Numbered from the stretch's first letter, positions 8,857 through 19,069 are shown. The stretch: DNA of 64,000 nt from Flavobacteria bacterium RIFCSPLOWO2_12_FULL_35_11 (GCA_001800975.1 MGWK01000053.1:40494-104493); one strand, 5' to 3'. A program made the numbers and translations. Notes: generated from the letters alone by a model not told the origin.

Positions 8857-10350
8857 TTAATAAACAGAAATAGTCAGCATAATCATGGAAACCAAAATCA
8901 AGACAATAACCAAAGGCATCACAAATTTCATCCATTTGTCAAAACCAATTTTCACAATGGCAAGTGAGGCCAAAATAAGTCCGGTTGGATTGATGATGGC
9001 AAATAAACCCATGCCGTATTGGTAAGCATTCACAATGACTTCCCTGCCAATGCCAACGGTATCTGCCAAAGGCGAAATAATAGGCATGGTAAGCACGGCC
9101 ATTCCTGAGGAGGATGGAATAAAAAACGATAATCCGTTGTAGATAAAAAACAGTGCGTTGGCAAAAACCCCTTTATTCATTCCTTCTGTAAGGGAGCTGG
9201 CGTTATAAAGGACAGTGTCGCTTATGAGACCGTCATCCATTAATATAGAAACACCCCTGGCAATTCCAATAATAAAGGCAACGCCAAGCAATTCACCCGC
9301 CCCTTTTGAAAAAGCATTCACAAAATCAGATTCGTTTATTTTGGCGATAAAACCTATGGCAATGGCACCAACTAAAAATACAGAAGTCATTTCCACAAAC
9401 CACCAGTCGAGCAGTGCAACGCCGATGATCATAATGATGAAACAGGCCGCAAACACAAACAAGATGAGTTTAAGTTTGTTATTTAAGGGAACAATTTCCC
9501 CTTTGGACAGGTCTCCAAAATGGGATTCCGTGACCACTTTTTGATCGTGAATCAGCGACTTGGTCGGGTCTTTTTTAATCCTTCTGGCATAACGTAAAAT
9601 GTATAAAATGCTTATTGTTACACAAATTAAAAACATAAGAATTCTTCCTTCAAGTCCGGTTGTCCAGTTGATTCCAGCCGCATCTGAAGCAATGATTGTA
9701 GAAAACGGATTTGTGGTTGAACACATAGTGCCAACGGAAGATCCTAAAAAAATACAGGCCAATCCAACCATGGCGTCATATTTGGCCGCAATAAATACGG
9801 GAATTAAAATAGGGAAGAAGGCCAAAGTTTCTTCGGCAAAACCAAAAGTGGTTCCACCCAAAGCCACCAAAGTGGTGGTAAATATGATTAAGATATATTC
9901 TTTGCCTTTTAATTTATTCACCAGCCAAAAAATTCCGGCATCGAAAGCGCCGGTCAAGCTCATAATGCCTATCAATCCGCCAATAATCAACACTAAAAAT
10001 ATGATGTCTGAAGCCGCTATGATTCCTTTAATGGGCGATTGCACAAATTCAAAAAAACCTTGAGAGTTTGCGGCTGTTTTTTTGTAGGTATTTGGAATAT
10101 TTATGGGCTTTGTGATGGCGCCATCCGTAAATTTTTTTAAGGGGATTTTGATATTAAGTTGATCTAAAGCAGCCTGTTCTACAGGAATAACGACAGCTGC
10201 TCCCAAACTTTTCCGTATAAAAGTGTTGTCGGCGGCATTGTAAGACAGGTTGTCGTATTTTCCTGAAGGTACAACCCAGGTTAATAGGGCTACAAGTGCG
10301 GCTATAACAAGCAATATGGTTTGGGCGCTCGGGAATTTTAGTTTTTTCAT
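8857..10350 (-). CDS. YfcC-type carrier (C4-dicarboxylate/arginine-ornithine-like family)
   Basis: The 497-residue inner-membrane protein has about 12-13 hydrophobic helices and the arrangement of the YfcC/DcuC-like family (PF03606). The family opening SAQTILLVIAALVALLTWVV is followed by a soluble stretch of about 75 residues. A conserved region includes TTFGFAEETLAFFP and STTNPFSTIIAS. Characterised relatives move C4-dicarboxylates or exchange amino acids. The substrate here is not visible. A following lipoprotein gene is co-directional. Confidence 0.8.
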   Translation of the reverse strand: MKKLKFPSAQTILLVIAALVALLTWVVPSGKYDNLSYNAADNTFIRKSLGAAVVIPVEQAALDQLNIKIPLKKFTDGAITKPINIPNTYKKTAANSQGFFEFVQSPIKGIIAASDIIFLVLIIGGLIGIMSLTGAFDAGIFWLVNKLKGKEYILIIFTTTLVALGGTTFGFAEETLAFFPILIPVFIAAKYDAMVGLACIFLGSSVGTMCSTTNPFSTIIASDAAGINWTTGLEGRILMFLICVTISILYILRYARRIKKDPTKSLIHDQKVVTESHFGDLSKGEIVPLNNKLKLILFVFAACFIIMIIGVALLDWWFVEMTSVFLVGAIAIGFIAKINESDFVNAFSKGAGELLGVAFIIGIARGVSILMDDGLISDTVLYNASSLTEGMNKGVFANALFFIYNGLSFFIPSSSGMAVLTMPIISPLADTVGIGREVIVNAYQYGMGLFAIINPTGLILASLAIVKIGFDKWMKFVMPLVIVLILVSMIMLTISVY

Positions 10351-10521
10351 TTACAAAGAGTTACGTTTAAAAGTCAAAATTGTTTGCACTAAATATCCCA
10401 CAGCATTTCCTGGGCTTGCAGCGGTTTTGTAAATCTAAGATTTAAATTGATACATTCAATACTCCTTTTAAAAAATGGTTTTATTGCAAAAGCCAAACTG
10501 TTCTATAATTTTTATGCAGAA

Positions 10522-10998
10522 TTATTCTGTGTCATTTGAAGCCAGAATTTTAAATGTCAGTACTTTTTTATCATCAATCCGATATTCATAAATAGACCTT
10601 CCTTGAATGTGGCCGTCACTATAATCGGCAATAACCCATTTATTTCCCAGCAATTGAATTTTTCCGAATTTCATGGTTCCGCCCAAAACGGCTTCAAAAG
10701 GAATCAAATCGACTCTTTTCCGGAGGGAATTTTCGACAAATTTTTCCGGATTTGTAATTCCTTGACGGGTTAAATGAGCACCATTGAAATCTTTATCAAA
10801 CCATAAATTTTCCGCCACATGGCTTATTTTTAATAAAGAGTCGTTTAAACTTTTTAGGAGTACAATTTCCTTTTCTAAAGAGTCATTTTTTAAGGATAAC
10901 TGAACCGTTTTATCCGGTAAATTTTCAGGCTGTTCGTTGGCATCTTTACAACTTAAAATTAAAAAGCCAACAATTAATAAAATCGATATTTTTCTCAT
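10522..10998 (-). CDS. Lipoprotein, uncharacterised, with coiled-coil segment
   Basis: Start is at MRKISILLIVG with lipobox LSC, giving 158 residues. A short helical, Leu/Lys-rich stretch (LKNDSLEKEIVLLKSLNDSL) follows the anchor and could form a coiled coil. The C-terminal half is mixed beta, with GGTMKFGKIQLLGNKWVIAD. It is not recognised as a named family. It is monocistronic as far as spacing shows. Confidence 0.55.
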   Translation of the reverse strand: MRKISILLIVGFLILSCKDANEQPENLPDKTVQLSLKNDSLEKEIVLLKSLNDSLLKISHVAENLWFDKDFNGAHLTRQGITNPEKFVENSLRKRVDLIPFEAVLGGTMKFGKIQLLGNKWVIADYSDGHIQGRSIYEYRIDDKKVLTFKILASNDTE

Positions 10999-11090
10999 TT
11001 TTTTGGTGAATTTCGCACAACGGTGCACCTATTAAACGTTATGAATTTTAAATTATTTCATAAAAAAAGGCTAGGTATTTGTGATAATCT

Positions 11091-11585
11091 TTATCTTTTC
11101 AATTCGTATTCAATTTCATCATCCGGCAAGTCGGTCAATTTAATAAAGTTGAGCCGTTCAAGAAGTTTTATGGCTTGGTTATTTTCTTTGGATGTAATGG
11201 CCCAAATTCGTTTGAGCTCCATATTTTCCAATCCGAAGTCAATAGCCAACTGCATCGCATTTGTCATAAAACCTTTTCCTCTAAATTGCGGCAGTAAAAC
11301 ACAGCCCAGTTCTCCTTCACCTTTGTCAAGTCCACGATAATAACCGCAAGTTCCCACTATTTTATTTGTTGAAATATCCTCGATGCCCCAATGAATAGAA
11401 TTTCCATCATCATAATCTTTATCTATTTTCGCCTGCATTTCAATCGCTTGTGCTACGTTTTTTGCTTGTTTGGCGTCATAGTATGAAATATCAAGAAGGT
11501 CATTCATATCTGAGGCAATAATTTGCCGCAACCTAATTTTTTCGTCAGAAATAAAGGGAAAAATATCAAAAGGCGGTAGATTCAT
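11091..11585 (-). CDS. GNAT-family N-acetyltransferase (RimJ/RimL type)
   Basis: This cytoplasmic enzyme is expected to transfer an acetyl group from acetyl-CoA. The 164-residue protein shows the RimJ/RimL-type start (EKIRLRQIIASDMNDL), the beta-4 segment IVGTCGYY, the acetyl-CoA loop PQFRGKGFMTNAM near residues 99-111 and the C-terminal LLERLNFIKL. The substrate could be a ribosomal protein, another protein N-terminus or a small molecule. The ATG at 11585 is preferred over an in-frame TTG five codons earlier. Confidence 0.85.
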   Translation of the reverse strand: MNLPPFDIFPFISDEKIRLRQIIASDMNDLLDISYYDAKQAKNVAQAIEMQAKIDKDYDDGNSIHWGIEDISTNKIVGTCGYYRGLDKGEGELGCVLLPQFRGKGFMTNAMQLAIDFGLENMELKRIWAITSKENNQAIKLLERLNFIKLTDLPDDEIEYELKR

Positions 11586-11737
11586 TATTTTCGTTATCAA
11601 TGTTTTTCAAATATAACAAAAAGTTGGCAGGGGATGTTATTTTGAAATTTTGACTTACAAAAAGATTCTTTTTTAAAACTGTAAATTGGATGCCAGTTTC
11701 CTAAAAATATGCAAAATTTTATCTTGTGTTGCGGTTC

Positions 11738-12756
11738 TTATTCTTTTAAAATATAACTAAATTTGGACTCTCGAATTTTATTTAAACTATTTTGATAATT
11801 TGCAGAATCGTTTAATTCCTGATAACACTTACTCATTCCAATAATTGTGTTAATTTTTTCATCTGTTAAATTTTCGCATCGCATAAAAAGATTTAAGGCG
11901 CTTTTCATATCGCCTCTCAAATACTGCTTAACAGCTTCCCTATAAAAAAGCTTATACTTGGTATGAAATTTTTCAGCTTGAGTTTCAATTCTTATAAATT
12001 TATAATTATTTGTTACGGTACCAGGTAAGTTTGTATTTTATGATAATGATATGCTATTTCTTTTAAAACATTAACTTTCTTTCCATTTACAAACGGTGAA
12101 GTCCACATTCCATTTGTTTATTCGATAGCTTTTATAAGATTTGAATCATATTTATTACTGATGTGATGCATTATATCTATGTTGCTTATTTGTCCATTTG
12201 TATTTACTATAAAAGTCGCAAAAGAATAGGTTTCTTCTTTTCCATTGATAAGCCCCACCATATTAGAAAGAATATATCCATCACTGGTTTTATTATTTTT
12301 CTTTTCAAATTCTGGATAAACCAATTCACTTTCGAAATAAATAGTGTCATTGCCGCTCATATAATAGTCATTTTGACCAATAGTATTTTCGGATAATAGT
12401 TTACTCATTTTTGTAAAATATATTTTTATTGGTTCATTGGTTTTGCCAATGTCTTCCAAAACCAAATAATCTTTTTCCAAACTTATGATGTTCAGCTTAT
12501 TATCATTTAACGCTAAAATATCGCCAATCAATTTATAGCGATATTCTATGCCTTTTTCATCATAATCCGTTGACAAATAAAACTTCCCGTCATTCTCAAA
12601 AGTATATTTTAAGTATTTTATATCTGCAGCGATTTGCAAATTATTTGTTTCAATATTGGTTTTTATCCAGGTTCCTAAAAGCAGCTGGCTTTGTTGCGCA
12701 ACGCTGCAAGTTAAGCTTAACTGAAATAAAATAATAAATAGTGTTTTGTGCATCAT
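11738..12756 (-). pseudogene. Decayed exported protein with TonB-C-like and TPR-like parts (nonsense codon plus frameshift)
   Basis: Reading from ATG at 12756, a signal peptide (SLTCSVAQQ) and a lipocalin-like domain lead to a TonB-C-like region. The frame stops at TAA (12118-12120) after LIKAIE. Without this stop it would continue TNGMWTSPFVNGKKVNV, just as TonB C-terminal domains do. A second lesion follows: in the T-run at 12036-12039 one base appears lost. Beyond it the frame gives PGTVTNNYKFIRIET and then the TPR-like end SALNLFMRCENLTDEKINTI. The original protein would be about 340 residues. Sequencing or assembly error is possible at either site. Confidence 0.65.
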
Positions 12757-12857
12757 TTTTTCTGATTTCAAAATTTATTGATGTAGGTGTTAAAAAGTAC
12801 AAAAAGGCTTCTTAATGCTAAATTGATTTATATTTAGGAGAGTTTCCAGGACAGAAA

Positions 12858-13880
12858 CTATTCGATTGTGACGCCAACATAATATAAATCGAACCCTCCT
12901 TTTCCTCCAGTTCTATTTGATGAAAATACCATCATTGTTTCTGTATAGCTCACCTCTTCATCAAGTAAAATGGATCTGTACTCATCAAATTCACTGTTGA
13001 TTTTAGCGCCAAAGTTTATAGGATTTCCCCAATTATTATTTTCAAACTTACAGTAATACAAATCAAATCCGCCAAATCCGCCAGCTCTATTTGATGTAAA
13101 AACTAAGATGTTGTTATACACAAAAGGACATTTATCATCTGAACTGCCCGAAATGTTGGTGTCTTTAACAATATTATGATTATTAGTGTCTGAAAGTATC
13201 AATTCAAAGTCATTTTCCGGATTCGGAATATTCGCATAATAAATGTCAAAATTTTCATTCTCCCTATTTGAACAAAAGTATATTTTACTTTTATCTGAAT
13301 TAAAAGTTGGGTATAAATCATCAAATTCCGAATTAAGAAATTCAACTGGTTTTATGGTTGAAAAATCTGGATTGCTTTTATTTGAAGTATAATTTATTTC
13401 AAAATTGCCGGTAATATCAGATGCGTACAGTAACGTAAAATAAAGATCATTGAAATCATATTTCGCTATTAAATATGGACCAAATTCATTTCCTCCAGTA
13501 TTAATTTTACCCATCACTTTCTTAATCACTTCAAAATCATCCACCAAAACATACCAATTTGTATATTTATTAGTCACCTTTAAAATTCCGCTTGTTTTAT
13601 CAAAATCAATATTCATAGGCTGATATATTACATCAAACGCATTTCCAATACTATTCCTGTTTGTTGAAAAGCAGAAGGGTATTAATCTGCCAAGGCTTGG
13701 TCCAGTAGAATTATAGTCATCGTAAATAGTGTTAAAATCTTCAAGATTTACCGGTAAATCAGGCAGATCACCTACATTGTATTTATACCCTCCTGGGACA
13801 TCTATTGGATTCTCTTCGCAGGAAATAAGCAAAATTGAAAATATGGCAATCAACGATAGAATTTTTGTTGTTTTTTTCAT
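12858..13880 (-). CDS. PD40/WD40-like repeat lipoprotein
   Basis: The 340-residue protein has a signal peptide with lipobox LISC followed by EENPIDVPGG. The mature part contains at least three PD40 (TolB-like propeller) repeats, seen as FNSDKSKIYFCSNRENENFD, LVFTSNRAGGFGGFDLYY and VFSSNRTGGKGGFDLYYVG. This pattern matches OmpA-associated and envelope lipoproteins of Bacteroidota. The C-terminus lacks an OmpA peptidoglycan-binding domain. Probably envelope-anchored; the partner is unknown. Confidence 0.75.
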   Translation of the reverse strand: MKKTTKILSLIAIFSILLISCEENPIDVPGGYKYNVGDLPDLPVNLEDFNTIYDDYNSTGPSLGRLIPFCFSTNRNSIGNAFDVIYQPMNIDFDKTSGILKVTNKYTNWYVLVDDFEVIKKVMGKINTGGNEFGPYLIAKYDFNDLYFTLLYASDITGNFEINYTSNKSNPDFSTIKPVEFLNSEFDDLYPTFNSDKSKIYFCSNRENENFDIYYANIPNPENDFELILSDTNNHNIVKDTNISGSSDDKCPFVYNNILVFTSNRAGGFGGFDLYYCKFENNNWGNPINFGAKINSEFDEYRSILLDEEVSYTETMMVFSSNRTGGKGGFDLYYVGVTIE

Positions 13881-14122
13881 AGTGGCGAATTTTTTTCCTT
13901 AGAGTGTTTTATAGCGACTCCTAATTTAGGAAATAAAATAACAGAGATCAGTACTAATGGATATTTAGAGTGATTCTTAATAAAATCACTAGTGGCAGGG
14001 AGAATTTTAGCGAAAGCAGAAAAGTGTGTAATTCTGTAAATTAAGTAATATTAGGTATTTTGAGGTTGTTATTTTCGATAAATTGGCAATGTAAATAGGT
14101 TATTTAGCGCCATTTTAATCCC

Positions 14123-16279
14123 TTAATTAAACAACCTTCTAAAAAAACCGCCAATTCCTTTTTGGTGGTATGGGTCGCATTGCATGTCATCATAAATAGG
14201 ATAAGGAATAGCAAATGGAGTAAGGAATTGTTTTCTCAATTTTGAATTGTTTTCAATGCCGCGAAGCACATTTCCGGCAATAGGTAACGCCAGTGAAGAT
14301 CCAGATCCTTGTCCGCTGTAAAAATGGACATCGGGTGTGTTGGCGCCTACCCAGGTTCCTATCACCAAATCGGGTGTATAGGCAATAAACCAGGCATCTG
14401 AATAGTTTTGGGCGGTACCCGTTTTTCCGGCAAGATCTGCCCGAACGCCATATTGGTTTCGAACGCTGCTTCCTGTTCCGTTATTGATGACATTTTCCAA
14501 AATTGCGGTAATCATCTGGCTGGTTTTTGCGCTGAAAACTTGTTCATGTTCGGCTGCTTCTCTTTTGTATAATATTTTTCCGCTGGCATCGGTAATTTTA
14601 TCAATCATAACTGGCTCGGTTGTTTTGCCATTGTTGGCGAAAGCACCATAAGCGCCTACAATTTCAACCAACGATAAATCGAGCGTGCCCAGCGCCATTG
14701 ACGGTGCATCATCTTTAATTTTGGGAAAATTTAATTTACTGCAGGTATTGAGAAGTTTAGCCCTTCCCAACTTAAAGTACAAATCAACTGTTGGCAGGTT
14801 CATGGAGTGCGTTAGCGAATACCATAAAGCAACTGTGCTGTCTTGGGTGAATTTATGGTCGAAATTTTTCGGAGACCAATCCTCATATTCTGAATAGGTC
14901 TTTTCAACATTATCCAAATAATTGCAGGGTTCAAAATCATTTTCAAAAGCAGTGGCGTATAAAATTGGTTTAAAAGCCGAGGCAATTTGTCGATGCGACT
15001 GCACCATATCAAAAGGAAGTTTTCTGAAATCGTTGCCGCCAACCCAGGTAATGATGGCACCGTTTTTTGGATTGGTGATGAGCACCGCAGCATTTAACAT
15101 TTTATGATAATGCCATAAACTGTCTATTTTACTCATGTTTTTTGTGGTTACCCCTTTCCAGTCAAACACTTCAATAGCTCTTTTTTTCTTGTCTTTATCG
15201 GTTAGGTTGCCTTCAGCTCTTAGTTTTGCAAGCCAGGCTTTTTTAAAATTGCGGTTTTCAAGTTCTTTATCCAGCACTTTTTGCATTTTGGCCAAATGTT
15301 TTTGGATGCCGTCGGTAGCCATTTTCTGGACCTGCATATTTAGGGTGGTGTATATTTTCAGTCCGTCAGTTTCGAGATTGTATTCGTTGCCGTTTTCGTC
15401 TGTGAGATTTTCCAATAATTCCAGCGTTTTTTGTTTAACCTGATGCACAAAGTAACCTGCCGGTGCATTTAAAGTGATGTTTTCATAGTCCAGTTTTAAC
15501 GGTAATTTTTGCAGCCTGTTGGCTTCTTTAACCGTCAAATAGCCTTGTTTTCCCATCAAATCCAACACCATATTTCTGCGTTCAAGGGAATTTTTTGGAT
15601 TCAAACGCGGATTAAAAGTGGTGTTCGCTTTTAACATTCCCACCAATACAGCAGATTCTTCAACCTTTAATTTGCTGGCCGGTTTGTTAAAATACCTTCG
15701 GGAGGCAGTTTCCACTCCGTAAAGATTTTCGCCAAATGGCACGGAGTTCAGATAAAGCAATAGGAGTTCTTCTTTGGTGAACATATTCTCCATGCGCGCC
15801 GCGATGATAATTTCCTTCACTTTGTTAACCGGCATACTCAAAATGCTAAAATTGCGGCGGCCATATAAATTTTTAATCAATTGCTGGGTCAGGGTGCTGC
15901 CGCCTCCTTTATTGTCGCCCATTAACAGCGTTTTAAAGAAAACACGAAAATAACTCTGAACATCATAGCCTTTGTGGGTAAAAAAACGCTTGTCTTCTGT
16001 GGCAATCAACGCATTTTTAAGATGATTGGGAACTTCATTCCAGCCAATGTTGGTGCGGTTCTGCTCAAAATATTTTCCTATGATTTTGTTGTCGGATGAA
16101 ATGACTTGCGTTGCTTCCTGGTTGTTTGTGGCAGCCAATTCCGCTTCGGTAGGCAAAGACCCAAAAATGCCGGCATACACCGAAAAAAAGAACAGCAAAC
16201 TTAACAGTATTACCGATGAGATTGCGATTACAAAGTATCTAAGGTATTTTTTAAAAAGGGGATTTTCCAGAAACTGCAT
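14123..16279 (-). CDS. Class A penicillin-binding protein (transglycosylase-transpeptidase)
   Basis: This bifunctional murein synthase of the cytoplasmic membrane polymerises lipid II and cross-links stem peptides. It has one N-terminal membrane helix (about residues 16-36). The GT51 domain has EDKRFF at 95-100, with catalytic Glu95, and GGSTLTQQ at 126-133. The transpeptidase domain has SAFK at 434-437, SMN at 492-494 and KTGT at 619-622. All catalytic residues are present. The length (718) fits the PBP1A-like group of Bacteroidota. It is flanked by spacers of more than 200 bases and so is probably transcribed alone. Confidence 0.92.
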   Translation of the reverse strand: MQFLENPLFKKYLRYFVIAISSVILLSLLFFFSVYAGIFGSLPTEAELAATNNQEATQVISSDNKIIGKYFEQNRTNIGWNEVPNHLKNALIATEDKRFFTHKGYDVQSYFRVFFKTLLMGDNKGGGSTLTQQLIKNLYGRRNFSILSMPVNKVKEIIIAARMENMFTKEELLLLYLNSVPFGENLYGVETASRRYFNKPASKLKVEESAVLVGMLKANTTFNPRLNPKNSLERRNMVLDLMGKQGYLTVKEANRLQKLPLKLDYENITLNAPAGYFVHQVKQKTLELLENLTDENGNEYNLETDGLKIYTTLNMQVQKMATDGIQKHLAKMQKVLDKELENRNFKKAWLAKLRAEGNLTDKDKKKRAIEVFDWKGVTTKNMSKIDSLWHYHKMLNAAVLITNPKNGAIITWVGGNDFRKLPFDMVQSHRQIASAFKPILYATAFENDFEPCNYLDNVEKTYSEYEDWSPKNFDHKFTQDSTVALWYSLTHSMNLPTVDLYFKLGRAKLLNTCSKLNFPKIKDDAPSMALGTLDLSLVEIVGAYGAFANNGKTTEPVMIDKITDASGKILYKREAAEHEQVFSAKTSQMITAILENVINNGTGSSVRNQYGVRADLAGKTGTAQNYSDAWFIAYTPDLVIGTWVGANTPDVHFYSGQGSGSSLALPIAGNVLRGIENNSKLRKQFLTPFAIPYPIYDDMQCDPYHQKGIGGFFRRLFN

Positions 16280-16513
16280 ACATCAAAGTCTATAATTGGT
16301 AAATTTAGGCTAAAGATTTAAGAAATGTCAACAAATGCAAAAGTTACCGCTGCCGGCGGATTTCTAACTTCCTTAAAACTATGTCGGGATGCGCAACAAT
16401 CTTGCCAAACACAGCAATGGGTGTTTTTCATTTTTGAAGGGAAATCTTTTTTAAGAAATGGGATTTTGGGATTTTTGGGTTGAAAAAACTCAGGTTTCTG
16501 TTATTTTTTGACC

Positions 16514-17137
16514 TTATAATCCCATAAAATAAGATTTATACCACTCCGTTTCGTGGTGGTCTTTTAAATTTTCTGAAATAATATGATTGGGGTTAATTTT
16601 GGAATACAAGCGTTCTAAAGAAGCAAAGTCTCGTTGGCTTATTACCTTAAATCCGTTATTCAGTAGTTGGGCGGCACTTACGCCTGCGCCAATTTGATAT
16701 ACTTTATTTTCTGCAAATCGGTTTCCGCTGTAAATAACCTGACTTCCGCAGGCGGCACTTACATCCATCATAACAGCAAGTTCAACACCTTCATTTTTTG
16801 CAATTTCAAGCATTTTTTCTGAAGCTTTTACCATTCCGGCAGTCCAGTCTTTTCCCGTTTCTGTCAACACTTTTGCTTTTCCGTTGAGCACGTCAAAGCC
16901 TGTTCCGCCGTGGATGTCGCACATTTCTCTTGGTGTTCCGAATGAAAATTCTTCCGGACAAAATTTTATGATTTTTACGTTTTCATAGTGCAGCAATTTC
17001 AGGGCGCTTGGATATTCACCGTTCGCCGTTCCGTCGTAACCGCAGGTCAATCCTGCCAAACAAGCACTCATTAAAATTCTTAAAGGGTTTTCCTTAGTGG
17101 GAATTCGCAAACTGAGTATGTCGTTTTTATTGGTCAT
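16514..17137 (-). CDS. DUF523 family protein
   Basis: The 207-residue protein matches DUF523: MSACLAGLTCGYDG near residue 23, KFCPEEFSFGTPREMCDIHGG near 57 and MMDVSAACGSQVIYSG. Several conserved Cys residues suggest metal or Fe-S binding, but the function is unknown. Family members are often fused to or near DUF1722 or photolyase genes; here it is not. It overlaps the PH-domain gene by one base (TAATG), forming a small operon. Confidence 0.85.
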   Translation of the reverse strand: MTNKNDILSLRIPTKENPLRILMSACLAGLTCGYDGTANGEYPSALKLLHYENVKIIKFCPEEFSFGTPREMCDIHGGTGFDVLNGKAKVLTETGKDWTAGMVKASEKMLEIAKNEGVELAVMMDVSAACGSQVIYSGNRFAENKVYQIGAGVSAAQLLNNGFKVISQRDFASLERLYSKINPNHIISENLKDHHETEWYKSYFMGL

Positions 17138-17508
17138 TAATAGGACATTTCCTGAAATTTCTTTCTGAATTGCAAAGGTTTTGAAATATTGGGAAACACT
17201 TCTCTTGTGCCGCCCGAGCCAACAATACTGATGGTTCCGTAACCGAGAATCCTTCCTAAAATGCTCTGGTCAACATTCACGCTTTCAATTTTTGAGTGGT
17301 TCATTTCAAAAGTTTTTCTGCTGATTAAACCCGTTTTGATAATGACACGTTTGTTGGTGATGGCAAATTCATCGGTGTAGCGGTCAATAAGCGGTGCTAT
17401 GAACAAGGTAAAAAGTGCCCTTAAACTAAAAAAGATAATCCAGTGATATGTGGTTTCCAATTCAACGCGTTCATCATTGATTAAATTGTCGTTTACGTAT
17501 TTTCCCAT
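17137..17508 (-). CDS. Bacterial PH-domain membrane protein (bPH2/YdbS-like)
   Basis: The 123-residue protein has a hydrophobic segment (TYHWIIFFSLRALFTLFIAP). It is followed by a bPH2 domain: DEFAITNKRVIIKTGLISRK and IESVNVDQSILGRILGYGTI. Family members are membrane-linked and of unclear role. It lies between the methyltransferase-like gene (11-base gap) and the DUF523 gene (TAATG overlap). Confidence 0.82.
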   Translation of the reverse strand: MGKYVNDNLINDERVELETTYHWIIFFSLRALFTLFIAPLIDRYTDEFAITNKRVIIKTGLISRKTFEMNHSKIESVNVDQSILGRILGYGTISIVGSGGTREVFPNISKPLQFRKKFQEMSY

Positions 17509-17519
17509 TTTAGGTTGTC

Positions 17520-18320
17520 TTAATTTTTTGGAAATGTAGGCATTATTTTGCGTTTTGGTGTCCCGAGCAAATATAAAATTGTTCCAGGCCCCGATTTTAT
17601 TCTGCTAATTTCCCAATCATAATTTTCGGTTTTGTCCAAACTTTTTACTAATTCATTCATTTCTTTTATGGAATAGGTTCGAAGCGAGGATATGATGCCG
17701 TCCCACCAAACAAATAAGGGAACTATTGGCAATAAATAAGTGAAAATTAGTCGTCCGATTTTAAAGGGTTTGATAAATGGTGTTGTAAAAAGTACACTTA
17801 TAGGAGATAAAAACATAGCCAACAAACTTAAAAATGTTCTTTCCTGCGCTTCAAAAACGGCAATTGAACTGTGCAAATCAACAGCATTTTGTAAAATCTT
17901 TTTCGCATCAATTGGTTTGAAGTGGTGCAACGACAAAAACAGCGTTCTAAGTCCGTTTAAATTGTCAGGAACATTTCTTGCATCCACAGGTTTTTTTAGA
18001 TAGACAATATTGCTTGCTTTATTGCTTGAATATTCAAATGCAGAAATGTTAGGATATAAATCGGTTAAAAGAATTTGTAAGTGAGGAACGTTCTTTTTGA
18101 GTTCATTATTCAACCAAATAAGTCCGCCGCCGCCTCCCGAACAAAGGTCTAAAATTTGATTTGTTCTGCCAATATCCAAGCCTTTTTCAATAATTGGAAT
18201 GATGGGTTTGTACATGGCCGTTTTAGTCGACAGAAATTGCAAAAAGTCGGTGCCGTAATTTCTCAGAAATGAAGGAAACCATTGTTGGTCTTCAAATTCA
18301 AATAAATGTATTCTTCCCAT
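17520..18320 (-). CDS. Class I SAM-dependent methyltransferase-like protein
   Basis: The 266-residue protein has a methyltransferase motif I, ILDLCSGGGGGLIWLNNEL near residues 56-74, and a following acidic strand LLTDLYPN. Two hydrophobic stretches near residues 165-210 (SLLAMFLSPISVLFTTPF and IFTYLLPIVPLFVWW) suggest membrane association, unusual for soluble methyltransferases. The substrate is unknown. It is first in a three-gene minus-strand unit with the PH-domain and DUF523 genes. Confidence 0.7.
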   Translation of the reverse strand: MGRIHLFEFEDQQWFPSFLRNYGTDFLQFLSTKTAMYKPIIPIIEKGLDIGRTNQILDLCSGGGGGLIWLNNELKKNVPHLQILLTDLYPNISAFEYSSNKASNIVYLKKPVDARNVPDNLNGLRTLFLSLHHFKPIDAKKILQNAVDLHSSIAVFEAQERTFLSLLAMFLSPISVLFTTPFIKPFKIGRLIFTYLLPIVPLFVWWDGIISSLRTYSIKEMNELVKSLDKTENYDWEISRIKSGPGTILYLLGTPKRKIMPTFPKN

Positions 18321-18377
18321 TTTGTTGGTTAAATAGGTGATATACTGTTTTTCGGCTTTCTAACTGGCTGATTCTAT

Positions 18378-18992
18378 TTAAAAAAGTCCGTTAATTTGGG
18401 CGTCAATTTTGTTGATTACGGAATACAAATCTTCAGGATTGTCCACAAAATTTAGTTTGTCCACATCAATAATCAGTAAATTTCCTTTGGTATATTTGGT
18501 GATCCAGGCTTCGTAGCGTTCATTTAATCGGCTTAAATAATCAATGCTGATGGAGTTTTCGTATTCACGGCCTCTTTTATGAATTTGCCCAACCAAAGTT
18601 GGGATGGTGGCTCTTAAATAAATCAATAAATCGGGCGGGGAAACCAAACGTTCCATCAATTCAAACAGCGATTCGTAATTCACATAATCGCGGTTGGTCA
18701 TCAATCCCATCGCATGAAGGTTGGGCGCGAAAATTCGGGCATCTTCATAAATGGTTCTGTCCTGAATCAAGTTTTTGCCGCTTTCCCGTATTTCCAAAAT
18801 TTGGCGGAAACGGCTGTTTAAAAAATACACCTGTAAATTAAACGACCAGCGTTCCATTTCGCCATAGAAATCATCTAAATAGGGATTCTCTTCAACAGAT
18901 TCGTAATGGGGCTCCCAATTGTAATGTTTGGCTAACAGCTTGGTGAGGGTGGTTTTACCTGCGCCAATATTACCGGCAATTGCTACGTGCAT
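18378..18992 (-). CDS. Deoxynucleoside kinase
   Basis: This cytoplasmic salvage kinase phosphorylates deoxynucleosides using ATP. The 204-residue protein has the P-loop GNIGAGKTT at residues 7-15, the substrate motif ESVEENPYLDDFY, and the catalytic lid region QDRTIYEDARIFA. It matches the dNK/dGK/dAK family widespread in Bacteroidota. Which base it prefers is not clear from sequence. Confidence 0.9.
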   Translation of the reverse strand: MHVAIAGNIGAGKTTLTKLLAKHYNWEPHYESVEENPYLDDFYGEMERWSFNLQVYFLNSRFRQILEIRESGKNLIQDRTIYEDARIFAPNLHAMGLMTNRDYVNYESLFELMERLVSPPDLLIYLRATIPTLVGQIHKRGREYENSISIDYLSRLNERYEAWITKYTKGNLLIIDVDKLNFVDNPEDLYSVINKIDAQINGLF

Positions 18993-19069
18993 AGTTAAAT
19001 TTTAAGTGAATTTCAAAAAAGCTAATTTACTTAAATTTTTTATGGTTTTGCAACACAAATTTAAGCGCT

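Noticed and set aside
8834..8935. N-terminal extension of the small lipoprotein
   Set aside because: It would overlap the carrier gene and precede an evident lipoprotein signal peptide.
9599..10063. Open frame opposite the YfcC-type carrier (154 codons, plus strand)
   Set aside because: Mirror of a membrane protein; no coding signs of its own.
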